The notes below the pieces were generated by a model. The model was given only the letters and a program-made list of their open reading frames with translations, was not told the DNA's origin and did no database searches. Positions 9,425-20,400 of a stretch of 64,000 bases of DNA are shown here, in pieces. Source of the DNA: Algoriphagus sp. CAU 1675 (GTDB lineage: Bacteria > Bacteroidota > Bacteroidia > Cytophagales > Cyclobacteriaceae); assembly GCF_029222925.1 (NCBI RefSeq), contig NZ_JARHUI010000002.1, positions 558,001 through 622,000 of the forward strand, written 5' to 3'. Numbering within the stretch: the stretch's first letter is position 1; the number at the start of each line of letters is the position of its first letter. A program made the translations under genes and the position numbers.

Positions 9425-12108
9425 TGTTCTGACCCTTCAGGTTGATAAACAGCGTGATTTGGATTGCCCGCAGAAATCAGATAGGCCATCAAATCCTTCA
9501 GTTCTTCCTCATTCATTCGGTTGATCAATCCTGGGAACATGATGGAAACATCTGAGTTTTTGGTGATCAAAACCGAGCTTTTAGGAACTGTACGGATCAC
9601 GTCCGGAGAGAATGGATTTTGGGAAACATAATAATTCTGCTCATCCTCATCAGTGATTCTTCCGACAACAGAGCCTCCTTCTTTCAACTCCAATACGGTG
9701 GCATGATACTGTTCAGAGATCACAGCGCTTGGATTGATTGTAGCTTCGAGAATATCCTTAGGAGAAAAGCGCGTTCCCAATTGGGTAAGATCAGGCCCGA
9801 TAATGCCTCCTTCTCCCTGAATGGTATGGCAGGACTGACACATGGCAGCTGCATACATTGCCTTTCCTTTGACAAGATCTCTGCCATGCAGGTTTTCTAC
9901 CAAAGGAAGTGCTTCCTCCACGGTCCATCTTCTTCCCGGTCCTTCAGGCTGAACACCAGTATTGGCAATGTCATTTCCACTTGCCGTCAACAGTTTTCCT
10001 CCGGAGAGTTCATCGTATTTTTCAAAGTCAGCTTTGTCTACATTGGCCAAAGCCATTTTTCTAGCTCGGTCCAAGAAGCCCACATAACTTCTGCCTCCTT
10101 TGTAATTGGTCAGCGCATTTTTGATCCAACTAAAATATTCATCACGCATTTCAGGAGTCCAACCTTTGTCTGCACCACCCAAAACTGTCGCAAAGTAAGT
10201 CGCCTGAGCAGGTGGCACATTTGCCAGCATATTGGCAATATCCATTCCGTATTGAGGGTTTCTGAACACCAAGTCAGAGGAAGCTGTAAACGTCTTTTGG
10301 TAGTTCTCATCATCCTTGGCTGTTTTTAGGAGAGCAAGGGTTTTCTCTACTGCATCCGGAGCATCAAGATATACCAAAAGCACACTCAGGGAGCGGTTTA
10401 GCATATTGTCATTGGAAGGGTAGTTGGGATCCAAATAATCAATCAATTTGGATTTCACACCACTGGCAACCTGTCCATGTCTGTACAAAATCACCTCAAT
10501 AGTTCTCAGCAGATCCTGCTTTCCTTTATCAGATAGGGCTCCATAGTCTATTCCCATCAGGGCATTCAACATTGGTGTTGCATCTGCATCAGAAGCGTGA
10601 TGTGCCAAGGCTAACATGGCATGGGTTAATTTCACAGGGTCTTTTTCAGAAAGTGCTTTTTCCTTCCAGCTGGAAACCGGCTGATGTTCCAATACCAAGC
10701 GTGCTGCATACTGCACGTAACGATCCGAATGGTTTAAATTGTCCCAAGCTAAATCCAGTCCTTCTGCCGGAGTACCGTCCACATGGTACTGCTCCAACTC
10801 TCTTCTCAAAAGGTTTTCCTCTGGCAAATCCGCCAATGTCAAAGGCTTGTATTCGCTTTCGTTGATGTCACCCGCGTAATGAATTCTGTACACATCAGAT
10901 TCCAATCTTCTACCTCCGGTCATGAAATACATGGCTCCATCCGGACCGATTTCCCCATCTGTCAATGGAAGTGGTGAGCCGGAAATAAATTCCTCCGCGG
11001 TAGCATCATAGGAAGCTCCTGAAGGTGTCAGGTTGATGGCATAAATAATTCCAAAGCTCCAATCAAAGGCATACAGTGCTTTTCTGTATTTGGCCGGAAA
11101 CTTAGCGTTAGTACCAAACATAGCATTGGTTGGGGAACCCTGTCCAATGTTCAAAACAGCCGGCAGGTTGTCCGGGTAATTGGGAGACCATTTGGAATTA
11201 CCGGTTCTCCATCCGAATTCAGACCCGCTGGTCACATGATTGATTCGGGTAGGTCTATACCAAGGCATCCCAAAATCCCATTCCATATCCGCGTCATAGG
11301 CAAACAAATCTCCAACCTCATTGTAGGCAAAATCAAAGGCATTTCTAAAACCTGCACTTATCAATTCCCAATCCTTGCCTTCAGGATCGATTTTGGCAAT
11401 CCATCCACCGGGGGCCATTCGCTCATTGGCATGGCCTCTTGGGTCTTTGATCAATGGGAAAAGATTATCCTCATCCCATACTCTAGGCAATCTGTAGGAG
11501 TTCATCTCCGGCACATCCACATGGTTCCCCGCGATCAGGTAAATGGATTTGCCATCGGGAGTAAGTTTCATGCTGTGAGGGCCGTGCTCACCGGGCTGAC
11601 CTTTCAATATTCGGATTTCTGTAACAGTCTCATATTGATCATCCCCATCCAAGTCCTGAATTCTATAAAGACCTGTATTGCGGCTGAAAGTCTCGTTGGC
11701 ATTGTGGTTTACCATCACATAGATGGAATTGAAGGCATAAAGTAAGCCCTGTGCATAGCCCATACCCACCTGAGGCTCGGATACATGTCCAATGATCATT
11801 TTTTCCACTTTTGGAGTCAGGTCTGGGGAACCCACTGGCGGGATTTCCAACCTATATAGAAAACCATACTGATCAGCAGCGATGAGTCGGTTTTTGTCGT
11901 CAAAAGTCATGGCTACCCATGAGCCCTGTTCGTTTTCTCCAGGACTGTAAATATGCTCAGCTACAAAACCTTCGGGCAGCTTGAGTTTGTCAATTTTTGG
12001 GTTCCCCGTCAGCTGCCGGGTACTTTCTTCCTTTTTGGCACAAGAAACTGAAATAAACAGCACTGCCATAAAGAAGCTTATACTTCTGATTGTAGTTTTA
12101 AGAACCAT
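9421..12108 (-). CDS. PVC-type heme-binding beta-propeller/cytochrome c protein, lipoprotein
   Basis: 895 residues. The N-terminus is a lipoprotein signal (FFMAVLFISVSC). Residues about 35-420 form a glucose/sorbosone-dehydrogenase-like propeller (LPEGFVAEHIYSPGE, ITEIRILKGQPGEHGPH, NHVTSGSEFGWRTG). A helical HEAT-like part follows, then a cytochrome c domain with CQSCH at 757-761 and a candidate axial methionine near 857 (SIMFPGL). The GIIGPDLTQLGTRFS...LEATINPSAVISEQY segment is the mark of the Planctomycetes-type heme-binding domain. Probably an envelope dehydrogenase or electron-transfer partner for sugar oxidation. It follows susD after 230 bases and is coupled to the DUF1080 gene. Confidence 0.85.
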   Translation of the reverse strand: MVLKTTIRSISFFMAVLFISVSCAKKEESTRQLTGNPKIDKLKLPEGFVAEHIYSPGENEQGSWVAMTFDDKNRLIAADQYGFLYRLEIPPVGSPDLTPKVEKMIIGHVSEPQVGMGYAQGLLYAFNSIYVMVNHNANETFSRNTGLYRIQDLDGDDQYETVTEIRILKGQPGEHGPHSMKLTPDGKSIYLIAGNHVDVPEMNSYRLPRVWDEDNLFPLIKDPRGHANERMAPGGWIAKIDPEGKDWELISAGFRNAFDFAYNEVGDLFAYDADMEWDFGMPWYRPTRINHVTSGSEFGWRTGNSKWSPNYPDNLPAVLNIGQGSPTNAMFGTNAKFPAKYRKALYAFDWSFGIIYAINLTPSGASYDATAEEFISGSPLPLTDGEIGPDGAMYFMTGGRRLESDVYRIHYAGDINESEYKPLTLADLPEENLLRRELEQYHVDGTPAEGLDLAWDNLNHSDRYVQYAARLVLEHQPVSSWKEKALSEKDPVKLTHAMLALAHHASDADATPMLNALMGIDYGALSDKGKQDLLRTIEVILYRHGQVASGVKSKLIDYLDPNYPSNDNMLNRSLSVLLVYLDAPDAVEKTLALLKTAKDDENYQKTFTASSDLVFRNPQYGMDIANMLANVPPAQATYFATVLGGADKGWTPEMRDEYFSWIKNALTNYKGGRSYVGFLDRARKMALANVDKADFEKYDELSGGKLLTASGNDIANTGVQPEGPGRRWTVEEALPLVENLHGRDLVKGKAMYAAAMCQSCHTIQGEGGIIGPDLTQLGTRFSPKDILEATINPSAVISEQYHATVLELKEGGSVVGRITDEDEQNYYVSQNPFSPDVIRTVPKSSVLITKNSDVSIMFPGLINRMNEEELKDLMAYLISAGNPNHAVYQPEGSEQ

Positions 12109-12338
12109 AAGAATTGGGTTTGTTGCTAATCGTATTCATAAAATTGATTGAATTTCAAATTGGCGAAATTTTATTCCATTCCGAAGCCATTCATGCAGAG
12201 TATTTTGCTTCCTGTCAAATTAAGACCACTTCTGAAAGCAAATCCACTTCTGCTTTTATTAAAGTAACCCAACATCGATAAATGGGAAAACCATTTAAAG
12301 ACGTTGGGCTAAGTAATCAACCTATCTAGCTTATGAAA
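12109..12338 (-). promoter_or_regulatory. Intergenic region between susD and the heme protein, with a stem-loop
   Basis: 230 bases without a gene. Near the susD stop there is a long-armed stem-loop on the minus strand: AGCCCAACGTC (12303-12313) pairs with a GATGTTGGGTT-type arm around 12267-12277. A weak T-rich stretch follows. This is the place for partial termination or mRNA end-stabilisation that would give more SusC/SusD than downstream enzymes. No clear promoter was seen before the heme-protein start. Confidence 0.4.
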
Positions 12339-13853
12339 TTAGAAATATGGGCTCAGGTCAGATTCTGCCGCAGGTAGCGGATAGAATTTGCTGAGGTTTG
12401 TAAATGCATTGGATCTTGGCACTGCTCCGGCCACCGGTGGATAGTAGTAATCCAATGGATTGGCAATGATACGCTGACCATAAGGAACAATGATTTCCTG
12501 GATGCGATCCGTACGTGCGATATCAAACCAGCGCTTGTTTTCAAATGCCAGTTCCACTCTTCGCTCACGGAAAATCGCCTCTCTCAATTCAGCTTGCCCA
12601 CTTGCTGAGGTATCATCCAAATCCGCTCGGTTTCGAACCATATTCAGATAACCTGCCGCCTCTGAAGTTTTACCCTGCTCATTGAGAGCCTCTGCCAAGA
12701 AGAGTAGGGTTTCTGCATACCGGTAAATAATCCAGTTGGTACCATGGTTTCCATGAAGAGAATGAGGCTTCGCGTGCTTTTTGATATAAGGATAAACTTT
12801 GTCATCCCGGAAACTTCCTGAAAGCTCTACATAGCCAATGGACACATCCTTTCTCAGGTCACCTTCCTCGTAGGCCTGGATAATATCCGGAGTAGGGATA
12901 TTGTTTCCTTCCCCGTCAATATTCTGAGGATTGGAAGTGCCAGTGATTGGCTGAAGTTCCGAGGCACTGATAGGTCGAGGCATGAAGTTGTAAATAAAGC
13001 TACCATTCAAACCTGCGGCGCCTTCCAAAAACTGCACTTCAAAGATGGATTCCAAATTGTTCTTGTTTGCAGCATTTCCAGGAAAAACATCTTCGTAATT
13101 CTCAATCAAACCATATTCTCCACTGTTGACAATAGCCTTCAGCAAGCTCTCAGCTTCTGACCAGTTTTTACGGTTGATATACACGTTGGCAAGCAGCATT
13201 CTGGCAGCTCCTGCAGAAGCTCTTCCTAACTCCTGCTGCGACTTTTCAGGCAAAAGCGGAACAGCCGCAGTGAGGTCACTGATTATCTGAGCAAACAATT
13301 CCTCCTCTGTAGCCAAAGGAAGGGCAGCCTCTTCTCTGGTAGCAACCGGAGTCAGATGCAATGGAACACTTCCGAAATAACGAACCAATTCGAAATAGGC
13401 ATAAGCTCTCAAGAACAAAGCCTGCCCCTTCACATTGGCTTTGGCAGCCGCATCGAAATCCACATCATCTATCAGGGCCAAAATCTGGTTGGTTCTGGAG
13501 ATGATCAGGTAATCCTGACGATATTGGTTCAATACGTGCGTATTGGAAGTCAGTCCATTGGCCTCTGGCACAGCAAAATCCGCGATATCCTCCTGCTGCT
13601 CCGTAGCACCAAAAAGGATGTTTCTGGCATAGTAGGTATTGTCGGAGTGCATCTCTCCTAACAACCAGGAACGGTCATTGGTGATTGTTCTCAATGGAAC
13701 ATAGGCTGCATTGACCGCTTGCTCGAAATCGCTTTGGGTTTTGAAGAAAGTAGCCGAACTCAACTGGGTTTCAGGCACCACTTCCAGAAAATCCTCACCA
13801 CATCCGGTCAATAGCAGTCCGGAGGTCAATAAGGTTATGATATATTTTTTCAT
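12339..13853 (-). CDS. SusD/RagB family nutrient-binding outer membrane lipoprotein
   Basis: 504 residues from the ATG at 13853. That start gives a clear lipoprotein signal with LLLTGC and lipidated Cys18, preferred over a codon 30 bases upstream. The family outline is complete: CGEDFLEVVPETQLS, the TPR-containing RAYAYFELVRYFGSVPL block, MLLANVYINRKNWSEAE, and the C-terminal RNRADLDD...AIFRERRVELAFENKRWFD signature. SusD proteins sit as a lid on the SusC barrel and capture oligosaccharides at the cell surface. It starts 36 bases after the susC stop, the usual arrangement. The ligand cannot be read from sequence; neighbours suggest a glucoside or a uronic-acid-bearing glycan. Confidence 0.95.
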   Translation of the reverse strand: MKKYIITLLTSGLLLTGCGEDFLEVVPETQLSSATFFKTQSDFEQAVNAAYVPLRTITNDRSWLLGEMHSDNTYYARNILFGATEQQEDIADFAVPEANGLTSNTHVLNQYRQDYLIISRTNQILALIDDVDFDAAAKANVKGQALFLRAYAYFELVRYFGSVPLHLTPVATREEAALPLATEEELFAQIISDLTAAVPLLPEKSQQELGRASAGAARMLLANVYINRKNWSEAESLLKAIVNSGEYGLIENYEDVFPGNAANKNNLESIFEVQFLEGAAGLNGSFIYNFMPRPISASELQPITGTSNPQNIDGEGNNIPTPDIIQAYEEGDLRKDVSIGYVELSGSFRDDKVYPYIKKHAKPHSLHGNHGTNWIIYRYAETLLFLAEALNEQGKTSEAAGYLNMVRNRADLDDTSASGQAELREAIFRERRVELAFENKRWFDIARTDRIQEIIVPYGQRIIANPLDYYYPPVAGAVPRSNAFTNLSKFYPLPAAESDLSPYF

Positions 13854-13889
13854 GATCTTGTCTTTTTTAGGTGAATTCAACATACCTGA

Positions 13890-16800
13890 TTAGAAATTGA
13901 TGTTTGCTCCGAACGTAACCGTAACTGGAATCGGATAACCAAACAGGTCAACTCCCGGGCTCAGGTTACCACCATCACCAGCTCCATTATTCTGCATACT
14001 AACTTCAGGGTTAGATCCACCCCAATAAGGAGTCCAGGTGATCAGGTTCTGAACAGAACCATAAATACGGGCTGATTTCATGAACTTGTTGGTCTTATTC
14101 ACTGTATAACCGACTGTGACGTTTTTGATGGTCAAGTAAGAGGCATCCCACACGAAGTTGCTATTTGCCCAGTCACGCTCGATACCGGTCACGTTACCTC
14201 CACCTACAGTGGTTCCAAAGATTCCCTCTCCAGGGTCCTGTGGAGAACGGAAGCGATCAGTAGCCTTTCTCACCATGTTGAATACCCCATCCAGGTTGGC
14301 AGTACTATAAAGGTGTCTCATGTACAACTGGTTGCCGTAAGAACCCTGACCTGTGATGCTCATATCCCAGTTCTTGTACTTGAAGTTTTGAACAAAACCA
14401 TAGGTGAACTTAGGGAACGGATTTCCGATGATGGCACGGTCATCATTGTCCCCTCCGATGGAGATAATTCCATCTCCATTCACATCCTTCAGCTTGATAC
14501 TACCTACTGTGGATCGTCCAGGAACCTGAGGAGAATTGGCTAAATCTTCCGCATTCATGTAATTGCCCAGCTTGATCAATCCGTAGAATTGTCCAAAAGG
14601 CTGACCTACTTGGGTAATGTGAAAATTACCATACACCCTATCAATGCCTTCGGCAAGAGAAACTACCTCATTTCTATTGATGGATAGATTGACGCTACTG
14701 TTCCAGGTAAATGCCCCTACTACAGGAATAGCATTGATGGAGAATTCATGTCCCCAGAATTTGATCTCACCAATATTATCATTGAAGTTTGTGAAACCGG
14801 ATTCCTGAGGTACCTGCACCGAATACAAGAGATTGGTTGTACGTTTCTGGTAGAAATCATACACAAACTGGATTCTGTCATCCCACAATCCCAAATCCAA
14901 ACCAGCATCAAAGGATGCAGTTGTTTCCCAACCCAGTCTGGTATTTGCCAGGGAAGTAACAGCTGCTCCAGAAGCTACGTTGTTTCCAAAAACAGCATTG
15001 ATGGTATTGTTTACCAATGCATACTGAGTGAAGTTACCGATGTTGTTGTTACCGGTCACACCGTAGCTGGCTCGCACTTTTGCAAAAGAAACGGTTGGAT
15101 TATCCACCAAAAATCCCTCATCAGACATTACCCAACCCACAGAAGTGGATGGGAACACACCCCAACGGTTATCCAAACCAAAACGGGAAGAACCATCCGC
15201 TCTCAAAGAAGCGGTGAACAGGTACTTGCCTTTGTAGTTATAAGTCAATCTTGAAAGAACAGAAGAAAGCGACCATTCTCCTACATCAGAGAAGGTTCCT
15301 CCTCGGTTGATGTTGATTGCACCCTGAATAGTTGGCAGTCTGTCATCAGCATAAGTATCTGCCTGGATGCGGGTACGCTCCATTCTATAGGTCTGGTTGG
15401 TGTAACCAACCAACATCTCAAAGTTATGATCATTGAAGCTTCTGGTGTAAGTAGCCAAGTTCTCATTCAACCAAGATAGGCTTGATATATTATCCCGTAC
15501 GGACTGGGCAACTGTAGGAATCGAAACGTTGATTCTTGAAGTTGCGGTGGAAGGGTTGAAAGAGAAGAATTTGCTATCTCTGATCTCTGTACTGAAGCTA
15601 GACTTGAGCGTTAACCCTTTGATTGGCTGATATTGTACATAGGAAGTGGTCAGTAAGTTAACCTGGTCTGTCTCGTTTACCAGTTCATTTGCAGACCTTA
15701 CCCAGTTAGGATACGCAAAAATATTTCCGGTATAAGACGGGAATCTGTTAAAGTAAGTCAACTCACCGGCTTCATCATAGATCGGCATCACGGGCCAAGT
15801 GTGAATGGCGTTGAATAGAATACCTGTACCTCTTGTACCGTCAGTCTGAGGGGTATTATCATAAATATAGCTAGGAGCCAGGTTGACACCCACACTCACT
15901 TTGTCAGACACATCATAATCCGCATTCATTCGGAAAGAATAGCGCTGATAATCCGTGTTGACAACAACCCCCTTCTGATCAAAGACACCGGCAATTACCG
16001 AAGTTCTCAATCTATCCTTGTTGGATGTCAAAGTCAGGTTATAACTGGTAATCGGTGCCGTTCTAAGTACAGCATCATACCAGTCATTATTTTTACCTCT
16101 ATATATGGAGGGATTTTGAAAAATATCAGGAACTGGCTGTCCTGCGTCTTCATAGTATTCTTTCTTAAACTGGGCAAATTCCTCCGCATTCATCATTTCA
16201 AGTCTGCCCCTAACAGGCACCTTTTGCCAACCGGTGAAGACATTCAAGTTTACATTGGTCTGCCCTGATTTTCCTCTTTTCGTAGTGATCAAAACTACGC
16301 CGTTTGCTGCTCTTGATCCATACAATGAAGTCGATGCGGCGTCCTTCAAGACTGTAATATCTTCGATCTCATCCGGGTTGAGGGTATTGATGTTGCCGGT
16401 GATTGGAAATCCATCCACCACATAAAGAGGATCACTACCTGCCGTCACGGACAACTGACCTCTGATCCTTACAGTAAGTCCTTGTCCCGGCTTACCGGTT
16501 GTTTGGTTGATTTGCACCCCAGCCAATCGGCCTTGTAACTTTTGTCCAATGGTGGAAACAGGCAAATCCTGAAGTTCCTCGGATTTTACCGTTTGAACAG
16601 CTCCGGTCACTTCCCGTTTCAACTGACTACCATAGCCGACTACCACAACTTCGGTCAAGTCCGAAGTGGAAAGCGGAAGAGCTACCTGAATGTTGTTTGT
16701 ACCAGAAGCGACTGCTACTTCTTGAGAGGTAAAACCTACAAAACTTACAACGAGCACCTCCCCAACAGAGGCTTCAATAGTAAAGCTCCCATCGATGTCA

Positions 16801-16988
16801 GTGACGGTCCCCTTTTGGGTACCTTTGATCATGACAAGAGCTCCAGGTATAGGTTCATTGTCTCCTTCGGAAACAACCACCCCACTTATGGATCGGGTTT
16901 GGGCCTGAGCCTGTATACTCAGGGTAAAGAGTAATAATAAAAACCCAACTAGCGGGATTTTTATTCTAGACAGATAGTGGTTTTTCAT
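13890..16988 (-). CDS. SusC/RagA family TonB-dependent outer membrane transporter
   Basis: 1,032 residues, normal length. Signal peptide (KIPLVGFLLLLFTLSIQAQA), then a carboxypeptidase-D regulatory-like domain at about 32-110 (ISGVVVSEGDNEPIPG... TVTDIDGSF). The TonB-box/plug start is TEVVVVGYGSQ and the SusC plug signature includes VRIRGQLSV, DPLYVVDGFP and AASTSLYGSRAANGVVLITTK. A 22-strand-type barrel follows and ends in a terminal aromatic (GANINF). It imports oligosaccharides across the outer membrane with energy from TonB-ExbBD. First gene of its operon; its promoter region carries phased repeats described separately. Confidence 0.96.
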   Translation of the reverse strand: MKNHYLSRIKIPLVGFLLLLFTLSIQAQAQTRSISGVVVSEGDNEPIPGALVMIKGTQKGTVTDIDGSFTIEASVGEVLVVSFVGFTSQEVAVASGTNNIQVALPLSTSDLTEVVVVGYGSQLKREVTGAVQTVKSEELQDLPVSTIGQKLQGRLAGVQINQTTGKPGQGLTVRIRGQLSVTAGSDPLYVVDGFPITGNINTLNPDEIEDITVLKDAASTSLYGSRAANGVVLITTKRGKSGQTNVNLNVFTGWQKVPVRGRLEMMNAEEFAQFKKEYYEDAGQPVPDIFQNPSIYRGKNNDWYDAVLRTAPITSYNLTLTSNKDRLRTSVIAGVFDQKGVVVNTDYQRYSFRMNADYDVSDKVSVGVNLAPSYIYDNTPQTDGTRGTGILFNAIHTWPVMPIYDEAGELTYFNRFPSYTGNIFAYPNWVRSANELVNETDQVNLLTTSYVQYQPIKGLTLKSSFSTEIRDSKFFSFNPSTATSRINVSIPTVAQSVRDNISSLSWLNENLATYTRSFNDHNFEMLVGYTNQTYRMERTRIQADTYADDRLPTIQGAININRGGTFSDVGEWSLSSVLSRLTYNYKGKYLFTASLRADGSSRFGLDNRWGVFPSTSVGWVMSDEGFLVDNPTVSFAKVRASYGVTGNNNIGNFTQYALVNNTINAVFGNNVASGAAVTSLANTRLGWETTASFDAGLDLGLWDDRIQFVYDFYQKRTTNLLYSVQVPQESGFTNFNDNIGEIKFWGHEFSINAIPVVGAFTWNSSVNLSINRNEVVSLAEGIDRVYGNFHITQVGQPFGQFYGLIKLGNYMNAEDLANSPQVPGRSTVGSIKLKDVNGDGIISIGGDNDDRAIIGNPFPKFTYGFVQNFKYKNWDMSITGQGSYGNQLYMRHLYSTANLDGVFNMVRKATDRFRSPQDPGEGIFGTTVGGGNVTGIERDWANSNFVWDASYLTIKNVTVGYTVNKTNKFMKSARIYGSVQNLITWTPYWGGSNPEVSMQNNGAGDGGNLSPGVDLFGYPIPVTVTFGANINF

Positions 16989-17446
16989 AATTCAGGGTTT
17001 ATGATTAATTGTTAAAACATCAACCAATTAGCCTATACCAAACCCTTTTTCTATCCTGCTCAATCCTGTTTTAATACCCTATATATCAGTATTTTAAAAA
17101 AATTGAAAATCAGGACAGCGCAGGACAGTGAATTTTTATAATTTAAAAAAAATGCATTTTCCACTTCCAGTTCAAGTCAAAAAACCAATTACAATCAAGT
17201 CTAATATTAAGAGACAAAAAAAAGTACAGCCTGAAATTACCAATCAAACAAAAAATATATAAACAAATAAAACAAAATCTAAAAACAGGATAGAACAGGA
17301 TAGTTTACATATAACAAACGGTTTTTTATACTGATTTTTTCAAACTCATAAATCACATAATTATATTTCTTATAAACCAACAAAAGTATTTTTGATAATA
17401 AGCATCATTCTCCCTAATATGGAGCCTGAAAAAGTCACACTTCATC
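16989..17446. promoter_or_regulatory. Divergent susC / SGNH-cytochrome control region with three phased repeat pairs
   Basis: 458 AT-rich bases with no gene. It holds three pairs of an octamer, each pair with a 10-base period. Plus strand: CAGGACAG at 17111 and 17121, and CAGGATAG at 17286 and 17296. Minus strand: CAGGATTG and CAGGATAG in 17051-17068. Tandem direct repeats one helical turn apart are typical of AraC-type and response-regulator binding; Bacteroidota polysaccharide loci are often run by hybrid two-component regulators with AraC-type DNA-binding domains. A TATTTTTG at 17387-17394 fits the -7 box TAnnTTTG for the rightward gene, without an obvious -33 box. Confidence 0.6.
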
Positions 17447-20400
17447 ATGAACCTATTCAAACCCACTCGTTCCCTACTCCTACTATTTTTTGGAGTGTTA
17501 GCATTCCAATGTACTGAACGAAAGCACCTCCCATTACAAAAAGACTCCCGAATCGCCTTGGTTGGCAACAACCTCGGTTCACGGATGATGGAATTTGGCT
17601 GGTTTGAGACCGAAATGCACCTTCGATATCCAGATAGCACTCTCTTGATTCGAAACCTTTGCGACCCGGGTGACACCCCTGGATTTAGACCCCGTTCGGG
17701 AACCAATGACCCTTGGGCATTTCCGGGAGCAGAAGATTTTCAGGAAGAATATGCCACCCCTTCTGGGAGTGAAGGCTTTTTGGAAAAACCCGACCAATGG
17801 CTAACCCGCCTTCAGGCAGACCTGGTGATCGGTTTTTTTGGATTCAATGAATCGTTTCAGGGAAAGGAAAAACTCCAAAATTTTAAGGATGAGCTGGAGG
17901 CTTGGATTCTTCATTCCAAAACCCAGCAATACAACGGAAAGTCCGCTCCCCAACTTGCCTTAGTTTCGCCAATTGCCTTTGAAGATATATCAGCAATTGT
18001 AGATGTACCTGATGGAAAAAAGGAAAACGAAATCCTGAAACTTTATACGGAAGGCATGGCTGAAATCGCCAAAAAGCACGATTTGGTTTTTGTGGATGCT
18101 TTTTCAGCCAGCCAGAAATGGTATGCAGATTCGGAAGAACCATTGACTATAGACGGCACCCAGCTTACCGAGGAGGGATATAAAAAGTTAGGAACCCTAC
18201 TTGCAGATGAACTTTTTGGAAAGAAAGATAGAGAAGCTGAAAGCAACCTGGGCCTGATCCACCAGGCAGTCATGGAAAAAAACTGGCTCTGGCACAATGA
18301 CTACAAAATTCCGAATGGAGTTCATGTTTTCGGAAGACGCTATGATCCTTTTGGTCCAGACAACTACCCCTTCGAACTGGAAAAAATCCGGCAGATGACT
18401 GCCATCCGGGACACAGCGATCTGGGAAGCAAATCAGGGACGAGTAAAAGATTTGGCAGCAGCCGATGCTAAGACCCGCTCCCTTCCAGAAGTCAAAACCA
18501 ATTTTAACCCAGAGGCCAATGGCAGTTTGGAATACAAATACGGAGAAGATGCCTTAAAAACCATCAAGGTTCCAGAAGGCTATAAAATTGAGCTCTTTGC
18601 CTCCGAACAGGAGTTTCCGGATCTGGCAAACCCTGTACAGCTTTCCTTTGACAACAAGGGAAGACTTTGGGTGGCCACCATGCCGAGCTATCCCCATTAC
18701 AAACCCGGAGATCCAAGACCTCAGGACAAGCTGATCATTCTGGAAGATACGGACGGAGATGGAAAGGCTGACAAACAAACCATCTTTGCAGACAACCTGC
18801 ACATACCGGTTGGATTCGAAATCGCCACCGAAGGAGTTTATGTTTCCCAAAGTCCCAACCTTGTCCTTCTGGAGGATACAGATGGAGATGACAGAGCAGA
18901 CAAACGAACCATATTGCTTTCAGGATTCGATGACCACGATACCCATCATGCTATTTCTGCCTTTACCACAGATGAAAGCGGAGCCATATACATGGCCGAG
19001 GGGGTTTTCCTTCACACCAATGTGGAAACTTCCTATGGGCCGGTACGAGCAACTAATGGTGGCTTTTATAGATATGAGCCAAAGAGACACAAATTAGAAC
19101 GCGTCAATCAAGTCAGCATTCCCAACCCATGGGGTATCGCTTTTAATGACTGGGGACAGAATTTCTATGCGGAAACCTCCGGTCCCAATGTGAATTGGAT
19201 GCTTCCCGGCTCCGTCTTGCCACGCTATGGAAATGCAAACTTCAAAGGACCCAACCTGATTGAGCAAGCCCATATGGTCCGACCGACCTCAGGGCTGGAA
19301 TTCATTTCCAGCAGACATTTTCCGGAAAATGTCCAAGGGGATTTGATCATCAATAACACCATTGGCTTCCTGGGAACCAAACAGCATAGAGTAATGGAGG
19401 ACACAGTGGGTTTTACCACCCAATGGAGACAGGATTTGATTGTTTCTTCAGATCGTAATTTCCGTCCCGTGGATATGGAAATTGCTCCGGACGGATCCTT
19501 ATACATCGTGGATTGGCATAATATCCTGATCGGTCACATGCAGCACAATGCAAGAGACCCCCTGAGAGATCATGCACATGGTAGAATTTACCGCCTGACC
19601 TACCCTTCAAGACACTTGCTTACTCCGGCTAAAATTGACGGAGCAAGCATCCCTGAATTATTGGAAAACCTGAAATTACCGGAATACCGAACCCGCTATC
19701 GAACCAGAAGAGAACTTAGAGGCAGAGATGCGGGAGAAGTCGCTGCCGCGGTGGAAAACTGGGTCGCCAATCTGGATAAAAATGATCCCAATTACGAGCA
19801 TAACCTTTTGGAAGGACTTTGGGTGACTTGGGGTGTGAACCGGGTGAATCAGAACCTACTGAGACAATTGCTCAAAGCAAATGACTACAGGGCTCGCGCT
19901 GCCGCCACAAGGGTATTGAGATATACCGGACATCAAGCCGAAGACCAGCCCCAACTTCTGATGGAGGCCGTCCAAGATCCAAATGGAAGGGTAAGAATGG
20001 AAGCCATTGCAGCAGCATCCTGGCTGCCAAGGGAAATTGGGCTTCCGATTTTGGCTGAGGCAGAAAAGCAGGAAAAGGACCATACTTGGATTCCGAGAAG
20101 CCTGGAAACGGCCGTTGCCCATATCAACGGGCTTTCTGTGGCTGAGAAAAAAGAAGAAGACATCAAATCCTCCCTTACTGGGTCAGATCGGGAACTCTTT
20201 GTACTTGGAAAGGAAATCTATGCCAAGGAAGGGTTCTGCGGCACCTGTCACCAGGAAAACGGAGGCGGATTGGTAGCCTCAGGCTTCCCTCCACTTCGAG
20301 GCACACCTTGGGTAACAGGAAGTCCGGAGCGTCTGGTTAAGCTGGTATTGAAAGGACTTTTAGGCCCAATCACCGTTGCAGGAAGGGAATATCCGGGGCA

